From Amycolatopsis coloradensis (GTDB lineage: Bacteria > Actinomycetota > Actinomycetes > Mycobacteriales > Pseudonocardiaceae), in assembly GCF_001953865.1 (NCBI RefSeq), contig NZ_MQUQ01000003.1, forward strand, positions 660,059 through 724,058: a DNA stretch of 64,000 nt, given 5' to 3'. Every line of letters begins with the position of its first letter. Position 1 is the stretch's first letter. Below, in pieces: positions 42,689 to 52,288 of this stretch. A program made the position numbers and the translations under genes. The notes under the pieces are model-generated. The model saw nothing but the letters and a program-made list of their open reading frames with translations, did not search any database and was not told where the DNA came from.

Positions 42689-45517
42689 GTGAACGACGAC
42701 CGCAACCGCTCCTGGCCGGGTCAGGAGCCTGATGCACCTCGCCGTGCCCAATGGCCGGGCGAAGCCGACGATCCCGGCTGGCCGGGCGAGGAACCCCCGC
42801 GCCGCCCCCAGCGCCGGACACCCCCGAACGGCGCTCCCCGCTCGGCCGCCCCACGCTCGGCGGGCCCCCAGTGGCCCGACGGTGACGGTGGCGGTCCGGA
42901 GTGGCCGTCCGACGACGAACCCCGCCGTCCCGCGCCGCCGCGCCGTCCCAACGGCGTGCCCCCGCGCAGGCAGGGGCCCCCGCCGCCCGGTGGCCGCCCC
43001 GTCGGTGCCGGTACCCAGCGTTCCCAGCAGGGCGCCGTCGGGCACCGCCCGCCGCCGCCCGCGTCCGGCAACCGGCGTCCTCCCGCGGCCACCGCTCAGG
43101 CGACCGCGCTGGTCCGCCCGGTCGAACCGGATCCGTACGAGCGCGAGCCGGACCTCATCACGCATCACGCGCACAACGGCACCGAAGACCCGTACGGCTA
43201 CGACCCGTACGACGATCGCTATGACGATCGTCACGAAAGCGCGGCGCTCGGAGCCGAGGGCGACGACCAGTACGACGAAGAGCCCGCCGACGACGAAGAC
43301 GGTGACAAGAAAAAGGTCCTCACCCCGAAGCAGCGCAAGAAGCGGCGCTGGCGCATCGTCCGCCGGGTGCTCTACGCGATGTTCGGCCTGTTCGTCGTGG
43401 TGCCGGCGATCGCGTTCGTCGTCACCTACTTCCTGGTGGACGTCCCGTCGCAGGAAAGCATCGCGAACCAGCAGAGCCAGCCGATCACGCTGATGTACGC
43501 CGACGGCAGCCCGATGGGCAAGATCGCGCCCGCCAGCGGCGGCAGCCGGTACCTGCTGAAGCCGGGCGATGTCCCGGACGCGGTCAAGAAGGCCGTGTAC
43601 GCGGCCGAGGACTCGTCGTTCGAAACCAACTCCGGGTTCGACGTCGGCGGCATTCTGCGCGCGGTCTACAACAACGTCACCGGCGGCCAGGGCGGCGGTT
43701 CGACGATCTCCCAGCAGTACATCAAGAAGGCCACGGCCAACGAGGCTCCGACGCTCACCCGTAAATGGACCGAGCTGGCCAAATCCTTCAAGATGAACAA
43801 CCAGATGTCCAAAGAGGAGATCATCACCGCCTACCTCAACACCATCTACTTCGGCCGCGGCGCGAACGGCATCGAAGCGGCCGCGCAGGCCTACTTCAAG
43901 AAGCCAGCCAAGGAGCTCGGCGCGTCCGAGGCCGCCTTGCTCGCCGGCCTGATCCAGGGCCCGAGCAAGTCCGAGAACGACGCGTACGCGCAGAGGCGCT
44001 GGAACTTCGTGATGGACCAGATGGTGGCGAACAAGTGGCTGGACCCGGGTCAGCGCGCCACCGCCGAGTTCCCGAAGCCGATCCCGAAGGCGCAGGCGAA
44101 GGCCGACGACGCCGGGACGCTGAGCCTGCACATCCGGAACCGGGTGATCGACGAACTCGAAGCCCGCGGCTACGACCAGGACCGGCTGCACCAAGGCGGT
44201 TTCAAGGTCACCACGACGATCGACCCCAAGGCGCAGAAGATGGCCGAGGAGTCCGTCGCCGAGGGGATGAAGGGCCAGACCGACGAGAGCATCCTGAACG
44301 CGCTGGTCGCGGTCGATCCCAAAACGGGTGGCGTGGTCGCCTACTGGGGCGGCCCGGACTGGACGAAGAACGATCAGGGCCAGGACGTCCAGGCCCATGA
44401 CTGGGCGAACGTCCCGCACAACCCGGGCTCCGCGTTCAAGGCCTTCGACCTCGCCGCGTTCCTCAAGATGGGCAAGGGCCTCGGCGAGACCTTCGACGGT
44501 TCCAACAACCGGAAGTTCGAGGTCGGAAACGGCACTTACCGCACGATCCGGAACGCCGGCGAGAGTTCCAACTGCGGCTCCCAGTGCACGGTCGCCGAGG
44601 CGATGAAGGTCTCCGCGAACACCGTGTTCTACGACATGGTGATCAACAAGACCAAGGTCGACCCGGTGGCGAAGGCCGCGAAGGAAGCCGGTGTGAAGAC
44701 CGAGGACGAGGGCGGCAAGTCGGTTCTCTACCCCGACCTCAACATCGCGCTCGGCGGTGGCCGCACGGTGACCACGGCGGAGGACATGGCGGCCGGGTTC
44801 GCCACGTTCGCCGGTGAAGGCGTCCGGCAGAAGCAGCACTTCGTCGCCAAGCTGACCAACTCCCAGGACGAGGTCGACTTCGACGAGACGACCCCCAAGG
44901 GCACTCCCGCCTTCAGTGACGACGCCGACAAGAGCAAGCAGATCGCCGGCAACGTCACGGACGCGCTCGAAGAGGTCATCCCGTACTCGAAACTGAAGTG
45001 CCCCAAGGGTCAGGAATGCGCGGGCAAGACCGGGACGCAGCAGTACGACTTCAAGGACAGCGACCCGGCGAACTTCCGCGACCGCAACGCGCAGACCTGG
45101 ATGGTGGGCTACACGCCGAGCATCTCGACGTCGGTGTGGGTCGGTGGCGACGGCAACAAGCCGCTGCACGACAAGAGCGGCAAGCCGATCTACGGCCGGA
45201 CCATCGCGGGCCCGATCTGGGAAGACTTCATGTCCCGGTATCTGACCGGCAAGCCTTCGGAGAAGTTCGACAGCGTCAAGCCGATCGGCAAGGACGCGCG
45301 CTACGTGCCGCCGGCGACGACGGTCCAGAAGCCGCCGGAGACGACGACGCCGCCGCCCGAGACACCGTCGACCACGCCGACACCGACGACTCCCACCGAG
45401 CCGACCAAGCCGACGGAAACCGGTGGCTGGCCGACGAAACCGACCATGCCCACGAAGCCGACCAGGCCGGGGCCGGGTACTTCGGATCCGTTGTTCCCGA
45501 ACGCCGAAGATCCGTGA
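42689..45517 (+). CDS. ponA: Bifunctional class A penicillin-binding protein, copy 1, 942 aa
   Basis: Polymerises glycan strands and cross-links peptides outside the membrane. A 210-residue Pro/Arg/Asp-rich cytoplasmic tail precedes one membrane helix (about 230-252, VLYAMFGLFVVVPAIAFVV). The GT51 domain has EDSSFETNSGFDVGG, GGSTISQQYIKK and AYLNTIYFGRGANGIEAAAQ; the transpeptidase has SAFK (active Ser about 580), SAN (about 641) and KTG (about 778). A Pro/Thr-rich tail ends the protein. GTG 42689 follows GGGAGG. Orthologue of Rv0050 by position. Confidence 0.95.
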   Translation: MNDDRNRSWPGQEPDAPRRAQWPGEADDPGWPGEEPPRRPQRRTPPNGAPRSAAPRSAGPQWPDGDGGGPEWPSDDEPRRPAPPRRPNGVPPRRQGPPPPGGRPVGAGTQRSQQGAVGHRPPPPASGNRRPPAATAQATALVRPVEPDPYEREPDLITHHAHNGTEDPYGYDPYDDRYDDRHESAALGAEGDDQYDEEPADDEDGDKKKVLTPKQRKKRRWRIVRRVLYAMFGLFVVVPAIAFVVTYFLVDVPSQESIANQQSQPITLMYADGSPMGKIAPASGGSRYLLKPGDVPDAVKKAVYAAEDSSFETNSGFDVGGILRAVYNNVTGGQGGGSTISQQYIKKATANEAPTLTRKWTELAKSFKMNNQMSKEEIITAYLNTIYFGRGANGIEAAAQAYFKKPAKELGASEAALLAGLIQGPSKSENDAYAQRRWNFVMDQMVANKWLDPGQRATAEFPKPIPKAQAKADDAGTLSLHIRNRVIDELEARGYDQDRLHQGGFKVTTTIDPKAQKMAEESVAEGMKGQTDESILNALVAVDPKTGGVVAYWGGPDWTKNDQGQDVQAHDWANVPHNPGSAFKAFDLAAFLKMGKGLGETFDGSNNRKFEVGNGTYRTIRNAGESSNCGSQCTVAEAMKVSANTVFYDMVINKTKVDPVAKAAKEAGVKTEDEGGKSVLYPDLNIALGGGRTVTTAEDMAAGFATFAGEGVRQKQHFVAKLTNSQDEVDFDETTPKGTPAFSDDADKSKQIAGNVTDALEEVIPYSKLKCPKGQECAGKTGTQQYDFKDSDPANFRDRNAQTWMVGYTPSISTSVWVGGDGNKPLHDKSGKPIYGRTIAGPIWEDFMSRYLTGKPSEKFDSVKPIGKDARYVPPATTVQKPPETTTPPPETPSTTPTPTTPTEPTKPTETGGWPTKPTMPTKPTRPGPGTSDPLFPNAEDP

Positions 45518-45539
45518 TGAACGGGCGAAGCGACTGAAG

Positions 45540-45571
45540 AAGGTGTGCTGGGCAGTGGCCCGGCACACCTT
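45540..45571 (+). terminator. 14-bp hairpin after ponA copy 1
   Basis: AAGGTGTGCTGGGC (45540-45553) pairs with GCCCGGCACACCTT (45558-45571), one T-G pair, loop AGTG, followed by CTTTC. It separates the two penicillin-binding protein genes. Confidence 0.75.
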
Positions 45572-45677
45572 CTTTCGTCACACCGGTGAACCTGAACCGA
45601 TCCGATACGTCTTAACTAGAAGGAGACCTGCGACCGCAGGACCGCGCTCACCCACGAAAGGTTCGGAGGACGTCAAA

Positions 45678-48203
45678 GTGAACGACGATCCCCACGGCGG
45701 ATGGCCAGGTCAGGACCCTGACCCCGCCCGTCGTCCGCAACGCCCGGCCGGACCACCCCGCCGTCCCGCCGGGGGACCGCCGCCGGGCCACGGTCAGCGA
45801 CCGCCCGGCCCTCAGGGCCCGGGTCAGGCGCCGTGGCAGCGGCAGGGCGCGCCTCAGCAACCACCTCAGCAGCCACCGCAGCGTCCACAGCGACCGCGGG
45901 TCGCTCCGCAGCACGAGCCGGACCTCATCACGCATCACGAGCACAACGGCACCGAGCACCGGTACGAAGAGCCTTACGAAGACGACCAGTACGTCCAGGA
46001 GCCCGGCGAGGACGGGAAACCGATCCTCACCCCGGCGCAGCGCAAGAAGCGCCGGTGGAGACGGATCCGGCGAGTGCTGCTCGCGCTGTTCTGCCTCTTC
46101 TTCGTGCTCCCGGCGATCGCGTTCGTGATCACCTACTTCGCCGTCGACGTCCCGTCGCCGCAGGCCGTCGCGGCCACGCAGGGCCAGGCGGTGACCTACT
46201 ACTACGCCGACAACACCGAGATGGGCAAGGACGTGCCCAAGGGTGGCAACCGGCAGATCCTGACGCCGGAGCAGATCCCGGACATCGTCAAGAAGGCCGT
46301 CATCGCCACCGAGGACGCCTCCTTCGAGACGAACTCCGGCTTCGACATCGGTGGCATCCTGCGCGCGGTCTACAACCAGGTGACCGCGGGCAAGGGCGGT
46401 GGTTCGACCATCTCCCAGCAGTACATCAAGGTCGCCAGCGGGGACGACGAATCGTCGCTCACCCGTAAATGGACCGAACTCGCCAAATCCTTCAAGATGA
46501 ACCAGACGTACGAGAAGAAGGACATCATCTCGGCGTACCTGAACATCATCTACTACGGCCGTGGCGCGTACGGGATCGAATCGGCCGCGCAGGCGTTCTT
46601 CGGCAAGCCCGCCGGCGAACTGAACGCGTCCGAGGCGGCGCTGCTCGCGGGTCTCATCCAGCAGCCGGGCCGCTCGGAGAACCCGAAGGTCGCGAACGAA
46701 CGCTGGACCGTCGCGCTGAACCGCATGGTGGAGAACAAGTTCATCTCCGCCGCGGACCGCGCGAACCTGCAATTCCCGACGCCGATCCCGCAGACCGACA
46801 AGGAGCAGGCCGGGGTGGTCAATCCGTTCATCCGCGACAAGGTCAAGGACGAACTGGCCGCGAACGGCATCACCGGCGACATCTATTACACGGGCGGCTA
46901 CAAGATCTACACGACCATCGACCCGAAGGCGCAGGCCGCGGCCGAGCAGGCGGTCGCCGACGGGATGAAGGGCCAGACCGACGAGAACCTGCTCAACGCG
47001 CTCGTCGCGATCGACCCCAAGACCGGCGGGGTGAAGGCGTACTACGGTGGCCCGTCCATCGTGAAGGGACCCGACGGCCAGGACCAAAAGGGCCGGGACT
47101 GGGCGAACACGCCGCAGAACCCCGGGTCGTCGATGAAGCCGTTCGACCTCACCGCGTACCTGCAGATGGGCAAGGGCGGCATCAACTCCACGTTCGACGG
47201 GTCCAACAACCGGCAGTTCGGGAAGCAGACGATCCGGAACGCCGGCCCCGGCAGCTCGTGTTCGGCGCAGTGCACGGTGTCCGAGGCGATGCAGCGGTCG
47301 GCGAACACGGTGTTCTACGACATGGTCGTGAACGTGACCAAGCCCGGGCCGGTGGCACAGGCCGCCAAGGACGCCGGGGTCGTGCCCGCTCCCGAAGGCG
47401 CCTCAGAACTGTACGCCGACAACAACATCGCGCTCGGCGGTGGAAAGACGGCGGTAAGCCCTGAGGACATGGCCGCCGCGTACGCGACCTTCGCGGCCGA
47501 TGGCCAGCGGCGAACGAAGCACTTCGTCGCCAAGGTGACCAACTCGCAGGACGAGGCCGCGTACTCGGCTCCGGAAGAGGCGAAGCCCGCCTTCTCCGAC
47601 AACTCCGACAAGAGCAAGCAGATCGCGGGCAACGTCACCGAGTCGCTCAAGGGTGTCATCCCGTTCTCGAAGCTCAAGTGCCCCAACAACCACGAGTGCG
47701 CGGGCAAGACCGGAACCCAGCAGCACACCTACCGGCAGGGCGAGCCCGCGTCGGCGAAGGACTCCAACTCGCAGACCTGGATGGTCGGCTACACGCCGTC
47801 GATCTCGACCGCGGTGTGGGTCGGCGGCGACGGCGACAAGGCGTTGAAGGGCAAGAACGGCAAGGCGATCTTCGGTTCGACGATCGCCGGGCCGATCTGG
47901 CAGAAGTTCCTCTCGCTGTACCTGAACGGGAAGCCGGGGGAGCGCTTCGACCAGGTCAAGATCATCGGCGGGGGCGACAACAACAGCAACGTTCCGTCGA
48001 CGCAGACCCCGCCCGAAGAGAACGAGGACCCCGGTGGTGAGACCGGGACGCCGTCGACCGGCCCGTCGACCGGTCCGTCGTCCTCGCGGAACGAGGAGAA
48101 CCCGCCGTCCAGTTCGCGGAATCCCCCGTCGTCCAGTGAGAACAACGGCGAAGAAGGCGGCGGCGGTCCCGGCCGCGGTGGCGGACGAGGCGACGACGGC
48201 TAG
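45678..48203 (+). CDS. Bifunctional class A penicillin-binding protein, copy 2, 841 aa
   Basis: A tandem paralogue of ponA. It shares the opening NDDPHGGWPGQDPD style, the pre-membrane AQRKKRRWRRIRRVLLALF, GT51 motifs EDASFETNSGFDIGG, GGSTISQQYIKV and AYLNIIYYGRGAYGIESAAQ, and transpeptidase SSMK (about 484), SAN (about 540) and KTG (about 676). The cytoplasmic tail is Gln/Pro-rich rather than Asp-rich, and the C-terminus is Ser/Asn/Gly-rich. GTG 45678 with GGAGGA upstream; the open frame to 45423 overlaps copy 1. It converges base-to-base with the next gene. Confidence 0.94.
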   Translation: MNDDPHGGWPGQDPDPARRPQRPAGPPRRPAGGPPPGHGQRPPGPQGPGQAPWQRQGAPQQPPQQPPQRPQRPRVAPQHEPDLITHHEHNGTEHRYEEPYEDDQYVQEPGEDGKPILTPAQRKKRRWRRIRRVLLALFCLFFVLPAIAFVITYFAVDVPSPQAVAATQGQAVTYYYADNTEMGKDVPKGGNRQILTPEQIPDIVKKAVIATEDASFETNSGFDIGGILRAVYNQVTAGKGGGSTISQQYIKVASGDDESSLTRKWTELAKSFKMNQTYEKKDIISAYLNIIYYGRGAYGIESAAQAFFGKPAGELNASEAALLAGLIQQPGRSENPKVANERWTVALNRMVENKFISAADRANLQFPTPIPQTDKEQAGVVNPFIRDKVKDELAANGITGDIYYTGGYKIYTTIDPKAQAAAEQAVADGMKGQTDENLLNALVAIDPKTGGVKAYYGGPSIVKGPDGQDQKGRDWANTPQNPGSSMKPFDLTAYLQMGKGGINSTFDGSNNRQFGKQTIRNAGPGSSCSAQCTVSEAMQRSANTVFYDMVVNVTKPGPVAQAAKDAGVVPAPEGASELYADNNIALGGGKTAVSPEDMAAAYATFAADGQRRTKHFVAKVTNSQDEAAYSAPEEAKPAFSDNSDKSKQIAGNVTESLKGVIPFSKLKCPNNHECAGKTGTQQHTYRQGEPASAKDSNSQTWMVGYTPSISTAVWVGGDGDKALKGKNGKAIFGSTIAGPIWQKFLSLYLNGKPGERFDQVKIIGGGDNNSNVPSTQTPPEENEDPGGETGTPSTGPSTGPSSSRNEENPPSSSRNPPSSSENNGEEGGGGPGRGGGRGDDG

Positions 48204-49253
48204 CTAGAGGGTGACGACGCGCCGTTCGGCACCGGAAAGGTGAGCGGCTTCGATGACCCGGAGCGCCTCGACGGCTGAGGCGGGATCGACCGGGAACTCG
48301 CCTTCGCCGAGCAGCGCGTCGCGCACCTGCGCGTAGAAGTCCTCGTAGCGCCCGACCTCGGTGGGCACGACCTCGACGTCGTCGTTCACGCCGAGCCGTC
48401 CGGCGTCCGACGGCGGTTCCACCGCCCAGCCGGGATCGCCGGGCCGCAGCCCGTCCTTGATCTGCGGCTCCTGGACGTCGAGGCCGTACTTGGTGAACGT
48501 CGCCTTGTCGCCGAGTACGCGGAACCGCGGGTTCCGGGTCCCCGCGAGCGCGGACGCCCACAGGTGCGAGCGCACGCCGTTGGTGTGGTGGAGCGCGACG
48601 AAGACGTCGTCGTCGACCGACACCCCGGCACGGCGTTTGTCGACCTCCGCGTAGACCTCGGCGACCGGGCCGAACAGCTGGAGCGCCTGGTCGACGATGT
48701 GCGCGCCGAGGTCGTAGAGCAGTCCGCCCGCCTCGGCGGGGTCGCCGAATTCGCGCCAGTTGTCCCGCGGCTCCGGGACCCAGCGGTCGTAGCGCGACTC
48801 GAAGCGGAAGACGTCGCCGAGACGGCCCGCGTCGATGAGTTTGCGGACGGTCAGGAAGTCCGAGTCGAACCTGCGGTTCTGGAACACCGTCAGCCCGACG
48901 CCTTTGGCCTTCGCGGCCTCGACGACCTTCGCCGCTTCGGCCGCCGTCGGCGCGAAGGGCTTGTCGACAACGACGGGCAGCCCGGCTTCGATCGCCCGAA
49001 GCGCGAGCGGGACGTGCGTGCGGTTCGGCGTGCTGACCACGACCAGATCGAGTTCGTCCGCCTTCGCGAACAACGCGTCCGCGTCCGGCAGCACGTCGGC
49101 GGCCGGATAGTCGGCGCCTGCCTGCCCGACCCGGCCGGGGTTCGAGGTGACGATGGCGGCCGGGGTCAGCCCCGGCGTCGCGCTGATCAGCGGGGCGTGG
49201 AAGACGCGCGCGCCGATGCCGTATCCGAAGATCCCCACTCGCAAGTCAGCCAT
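48204..49253 (-). CDS. Gfo/Idh/MocA-family oxidoreductase, 349 aa
   Basis: The Rossmann domain starts LRVGIFGYGIGARVFHAPLI, with VVVSTPNRTHVPLALRAIEAG and the family signature VDKPFAPT (catalytic Lys of the EKP-type motif). The C-terminal domain includes FGDPAEAGGLLYDLGAHIVDQAL, with the conserved GGG/LxDLGxHxxD. It likely oxidises or reduces a sugar or inositol with NAD(P). It diverges from a ROK regulator across 55 bases, which suggests control of this gene. ATG 49253 is used; the longer frame crosses that regulator. Confidence 0.9.
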   Translation of the reverse strand: MADLRVGIFGYGIGARVFHAPLISATPGLTPAAIVTSNPGRVGQAGADYPAADVLPDADALFAKADELDLVVVSTPNRTHVPLALRAIEAGLPVVVDKPFAPTAAEAAKVVEAAKAKGVGLTVFQNRRFDSDFLTVRKLIDAGRLGDVFRFESRYDRWVPEPRDNWREFGDPAEAGGLLYDLGAHIVDQALQLFGPVAEVYAEVDKRRAGVSVDDDVFVALHHTNGVRSHLWASALAGTRNPRFRVLGDKATFTKYGLDVQEPQIKDGLRPGDPGWAVEPPSDAGRLGVNDDVEVVPTEVGRYEDFYAQVRDALLGEGEFPVDPASAVEALRVIEAAHLSGAERRVVTL

Positions 49254-49265
49254 GACTTCATTAAA

Positions 49266-49276
49266 CAACAGTGTTG
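49266..49276. promoter_or_regulatory. CAACA-G-TGTTG palindrome between Gfo/Idh and ROK genes
   Basis: A perfect 5-1-5 palindrome in the AT-rich centre of the 55-base divergent region, 13 bases from the oxidoreductase start. Candidate operator for the ROK regulator. Confidence 0.5.
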
Positions 49277-49308
49277 CGTAATCAGCCAGTCGTGGCAGGA
49301 TGCGCGCC

Positions 49309-50403
49309 ATGCCGGAGACCGGGGTCAATCTGCGCGGCCTGCGCCAGCACAACCGAACGCTGCTGCTCACGCACATCCTGCGCGCGGGCGGCCTGAGCCG
49401 CGTCGAACTCGCCGAACGCACCCGGCTCACGCAGCAGGCCGTCTCGAAGATCGTCCCCGAACTGCTCGAAGCCGGCCTGCTGGACGAGGAACGCCAGCCC
49501 GCGTCCGGTGTCGGCAAGCCGCGCACGCTGCTGCGCGTTCGCGCGGACGCGCGGTACGCGCTCGGCGCCCAGCTCGACCGGGACTCCTTCCGGGTGCTCA
49601 GGACCGACCTGACCGGGAAGGTCATCGCGTCGCGGGGCGGCCCGCTGTCCCCGGGGTTCACTCCTGACCAGGCCGTTTCCGCCCTCGCCGAAGCGGCCGA
49701 AGCGCTACTCGACGGTGTCGAGCGCAAACGCGTACTCGGCCTCGGCGTCGGCGCCGTCGGACCGCTCGACCACCGCGAGGGGCTGGTCCGCGACGCCACG
49801 AACATGCCGGGCTGGCACCACGTCCCCCTGCGCGACCTGCTCGCGAAGCGCACCGGCCTGCCCGTGCGGCTCGACAAGAACACCAACGCCGCCGCCTTCG
49901 CCCAGCACTGGGCCGACGGCGACCAGGCCGCGACCGCCGTCGTGCTCGTCGGCACCGGGATCGGCGTCGGCCTGCTGATCGACGGCGGGCTGTACCGCGG
50001 GCCGCGCACCAACGCGGGCGAGTTCGGGCATACGACGCTCGCCTTCGACGGGCCGCGCTGCGCGTGCGGGCGCCGCGGCTGCGTCGAAGTGCTGCACAAC
50101 GCGGCGGCGACCACGGAGGAGGCGGCGGGCCTGCTGGGGATCGGGCTCGCCGACCTCGTCCAGGTGCTCGACCTCGAACGTGTCGTGCTGACCGGGCGCT
50201 CGGTCCGCGCCGAGCCGGAGATCTATCGCGACACGGTCGCCGCGCGGCTGCGGGAACTGCTGCCTTTGCCGCACTGGCAACGGATCCAGGTCGATCTGGA
50301 CGAGATGGGCGACGACGTCGTCGCGTTCGGCGCGGCGGCCGAAGTGCTGGCCGGGTTCTACGACAGCGGCGATATCACCGGCGGTCGCCCGGACAGGCGC
50401 TAA
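49309..50403 (+). CDS. ROK-family transcriptional regulator, 364 aa
   Basis: An N-terminal MarR-like helix-turn-helix (GLSRVELAERTRLTQQAVSKIVPELLEAGLL) is joined to a ROK sugar-kinase-like domain with VVLVGTGIGVGLLIDGGLYRG, NAGEFGH and the zinc site CACGRRGCVEVL. NagC/XylR-type repressors of this kind respond to sugars or their phosphates. ATG 49309 has AGGA eight bases upstream; ATG 49300 is in frame and possible. The likely target is the divergent Gfo/Idh gene. Followed after 10 bases by the membrane glycosyltransferase. Confidence 0.9.
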   Translation: MPETGVNLRGLRQHNRTLLLTHILRAGGLSRVELAERTRLTQQAVSKIVPELLEAGLLDEERQPASGVGKPRTLLRVRADARYALGAQLDRDSFRVLRTDLTGKVIASRGGPLSPGFTPDQAVSALAEAAEALLDGVERKRVLGLGVGAVGPLDHREGLVRDATNMPGWHHVPLRDLLAKRTGLPVRLDKNTNAAAFAQHWADGDQAATAVVLVGTGIGVGLLIDGGLYRGPRTNAGEFGHTTLAFDGPRCACGRRGCVEVLHNAAATTEEAAGLLGIGLADLVQVLDLERVVLTGRSVRAEPEIYRDTVAARLRELLPLPHWQRIQVDLDEMGDDVVAFGAAAEVLAGFYDSGDITGGRPDRR

Positions 50404-50413
50404 CATCCGCCAC

Positions 50414-51952
50414 GTGTCCGACCAGACGACCCAGCCCGAGGCCCCGCTCTCCCTCACCCCCGGCGAGCGGGTCATCCCGAGCTGGAACGAACCGCTCGTG
50501 GCCGCGGCCACCCGGCCGATCGGCGGCCCGCTCGGCGAACACGCGGCCGTGGGACGGCACTGGTTCTGGTCGCCGCAGCGGGTCGGTCTGCTGCTGGCCT
50601 GCCTCGCGCTGCTGCTCTCGTGGTTCGGCAAGGCGTCCTGCATCCAGGAGTACACCGACGACTCCGGGACCCATCAGCTCGACTGGCGGGCGGGCCGTCC
50701 CTTCGTCGCGATGTGCTACTCGGACATCATCCCGCTCTACAGTTCCGAGCGGCTGAACGATCCGGAGACCTTCCCGTACGTGACTTCGTGGATCGAGGAC
50801 GAGGGAACGGCGAAGGAGACCACGCGGTACATGGAGTACCCGGTCGCGACCGGGTTGTTCCAGTGGATCAACGCGAAGCTCACCGAAGCGTGGGTTTCGG
50901 TCGCGAAAGCGGGCTGGCTGCCCAGCGCGCTCCCGGTCGCCATCTACTTCAACATCTCGGCGCTCTGGCTCGCGCTGGCCTGGCTCGTCACCGTGTGGGC
51001 GACCGGCCGATCGCTGAAACGCCGTCCGTGGGACGCCGCACTGGTGGCGATCTCGCCGCTGGTGCTGGTGCACGCCTTCACCAACTTCGACGCCATCGCG
51101 ACCGCGTTCACCGCGACCGCACTGCTGGCCTGGGCCCGGCGGCGGCCCGAAGTCGCGGGATTCCTGCTCGGCCTCGGCGCGGCGGCGAAGCTGTATCCGC
51201 TGCTCCTGCTCATCCCCCTGTTCTTCCTGTGCCTGCGTGCGGGGAAGGTCAAGCACTGGGCGCTCACCGCCGGACTCGCCGCGGCGACGTTCGTGGTCGT
51301 CAACGTCCCGTTCGCGCTCGCCGCGCCGACCGGCTGGTGGGAGTTCTTCCGGCTCAACACGGCGCGCCCGATGGACCCGGACTCGCTCTACAACGTGGTC
51401 TCGCACCTTTCCGGCTGGGCCGGTTTCGACGGGAAGCTCGCCGCGGGCGAGACGCCGATCGTGCTCAACGCCGTCGTCGCGGTGCTGTTCCTCGCCGCTT
51501 GCGCCGGCATCGGGTACGTCGCGCTGAAGGCACCGCGCCGTCCGCGGCTCGGCCAACTGGCCTTCCTCGTGGTGGCCGCGTTCCTGCTGACCAACAAGGT
51601 GTGGAGCCCGCAGTACTCGCTGTGGTTGGTGCCGCTGGCGGTGCTCGCGATCCCGCGCTGGCGGCTGCTGCTCGGCTGGATGCTCGTCGACGCGCTGGTG
51701 TGGGCGCCGCGGATGATGTACTACCTCGGCGTCGACAACAAAGGCCTGCCGGAGGACTGGTTCCTCGGCACCGTCGTCGTCCGCGACCTCGCGGTGCTCG
51801 GCCTGTGCGCGCTGGTGATCCGCGACATCTACCAGCCGCGCACAGACCCCGTCCGCCTCGCCGGGGACGACGATCCCGTCGGAGGTTTCCTCGACGGCGC
51901 GCCGGACGTCAAGCGCGCTTCAGCACCTCGGGTCCAGGACGTTCCAGCTTGA
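50414..51952 (+). CDS. Membrane glycosyltransferase, GT87/DUF2029 type, 512 aa
   Basis: About ten membrane helices; landmarks of the GT-C polyprenyl-phosphate-sugar transferases are YPVATGLFQWINAKLT, HAFTNFDAIATAFTATALLAWARRR, GLGAAAKLYPLLLLIPL, and TNKVWSPQYSLWLVPL. The protein corresponds by sequence style and position to Rv0051, downstream of ponA in mycobacteria. Probably a mannosyl- or arabinosyltransferase of the envelope. TAACAT (50401-50406) seven bases before the GTG suggests a leaderless transcript. Its end overlaps a convergent small gene by 44 bases. Confidence 0.87.
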   Translation: MSDQTTQPEAPLSLTPGERVIPSWNEPLVAAATRPIGGPLGEHAAVGRHWFWSPQRVGLLLACLALLLSWFGKASCIQEYTDDSGTHQLDWRAGRPFVAMCYSDIIPLYSSERLNDPETFPYVTSWIEDEGTAKETTRYMEYPVATGLFQWINAKLTEAWVSVAKAGWLPSALPVAIYFNISALWLALAWLVTVWATGRSLKRRPWDAALVAISPLVLVHAFTNFDAIATAFTATALLAWARRRPEVAGFLLGLGAAAKLYPLLLLIPLFFLCLRAGKVKHWALTAGLAAATFVVVNVPFALAAPTGWWEFFRLNTARPMDPDSLYNVVSHLSGWAGFDGKLAAGETPIVLNAVVAVLFLAACAGIGYVALKAPRRPRLGQLAFLVVAAFLLTNKVWSPQYSLWLVPLAVLAIPRWRLLLGWMLVDALVWAPRMMYYLGVDNKGLPEDWFLGTVVVRDLAVLGLCALVIRDIYQPRTDPVRLAGDDDPVGGFLDGAPDVKRASAPRVQDVPA

Positions 51953-52244
51953 CGTGCCTGCCGAAGTCCTCGGCGCCGAAATCGTCGATCCGGACGACGA
52001 CCTCGTCGGGCGAGGTCTCGACCAGACGGCAGGCCAGCCAGTCTTCGCCGTACTTGACCGACCAGCGCTCGGCGAGAATGGCCAGGCCTTCCGCCTCCAG
52101 TAACGCCACGGAGTCGTCGAAGGCGGCAGGCCCACCGAGCGGGTAGCCGAAAACGGTCAGTGCCTGCCAACGAGTTTCCGGCGAAGGGACGACGTAACCG
52201 ACGTGCTCGCCGTCCTCCGCCCGGTACACGGTGCGCTTCTTCAT
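51909..52244 (-). CDS. Small hypothetical protein, 111 aa
   Basis: I do not recognise the family. It is a compact, soluble protein (KKRTVYRAEDGEHVGYVVPSPE, WQALTVFGYPLGG, DSVALLEAEGLAILAERWSV, VRIDDFGAEDFGRHVKLERP) with no export signal. ATG 52244 is the first start with coding-like sequence. Its last 44 bases overlap the end of the glycosyltransferase gene on the other strand, so one of the two C-termini is under double constraint. Confidence 0.7.
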   Translation of the reverse strand: MKKRTVYRAEDGEHVGYVVPSPETRWQALTVFGYPLGGPAAFDDSVALLEAEGLAILAERWSVKYGEDWLACRLVETSPDEVVVRIDDFGAEDFGRHVKLERPGPEVLKRA

Positions 52245-52288
52245 GCGGTTCAGGTTCGACCCTCCCGTGGCGTGAGGGTCAAGCCGAT

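Noticed and set aside
42491..45568. 1025-codon open frame on the minus strand
   Set aside because: It is the antisense shadow of ponA, which has clear domain motifs; the antisense product is a low-complexity Arg/Val/Leu string typical of GC-rich shadows.
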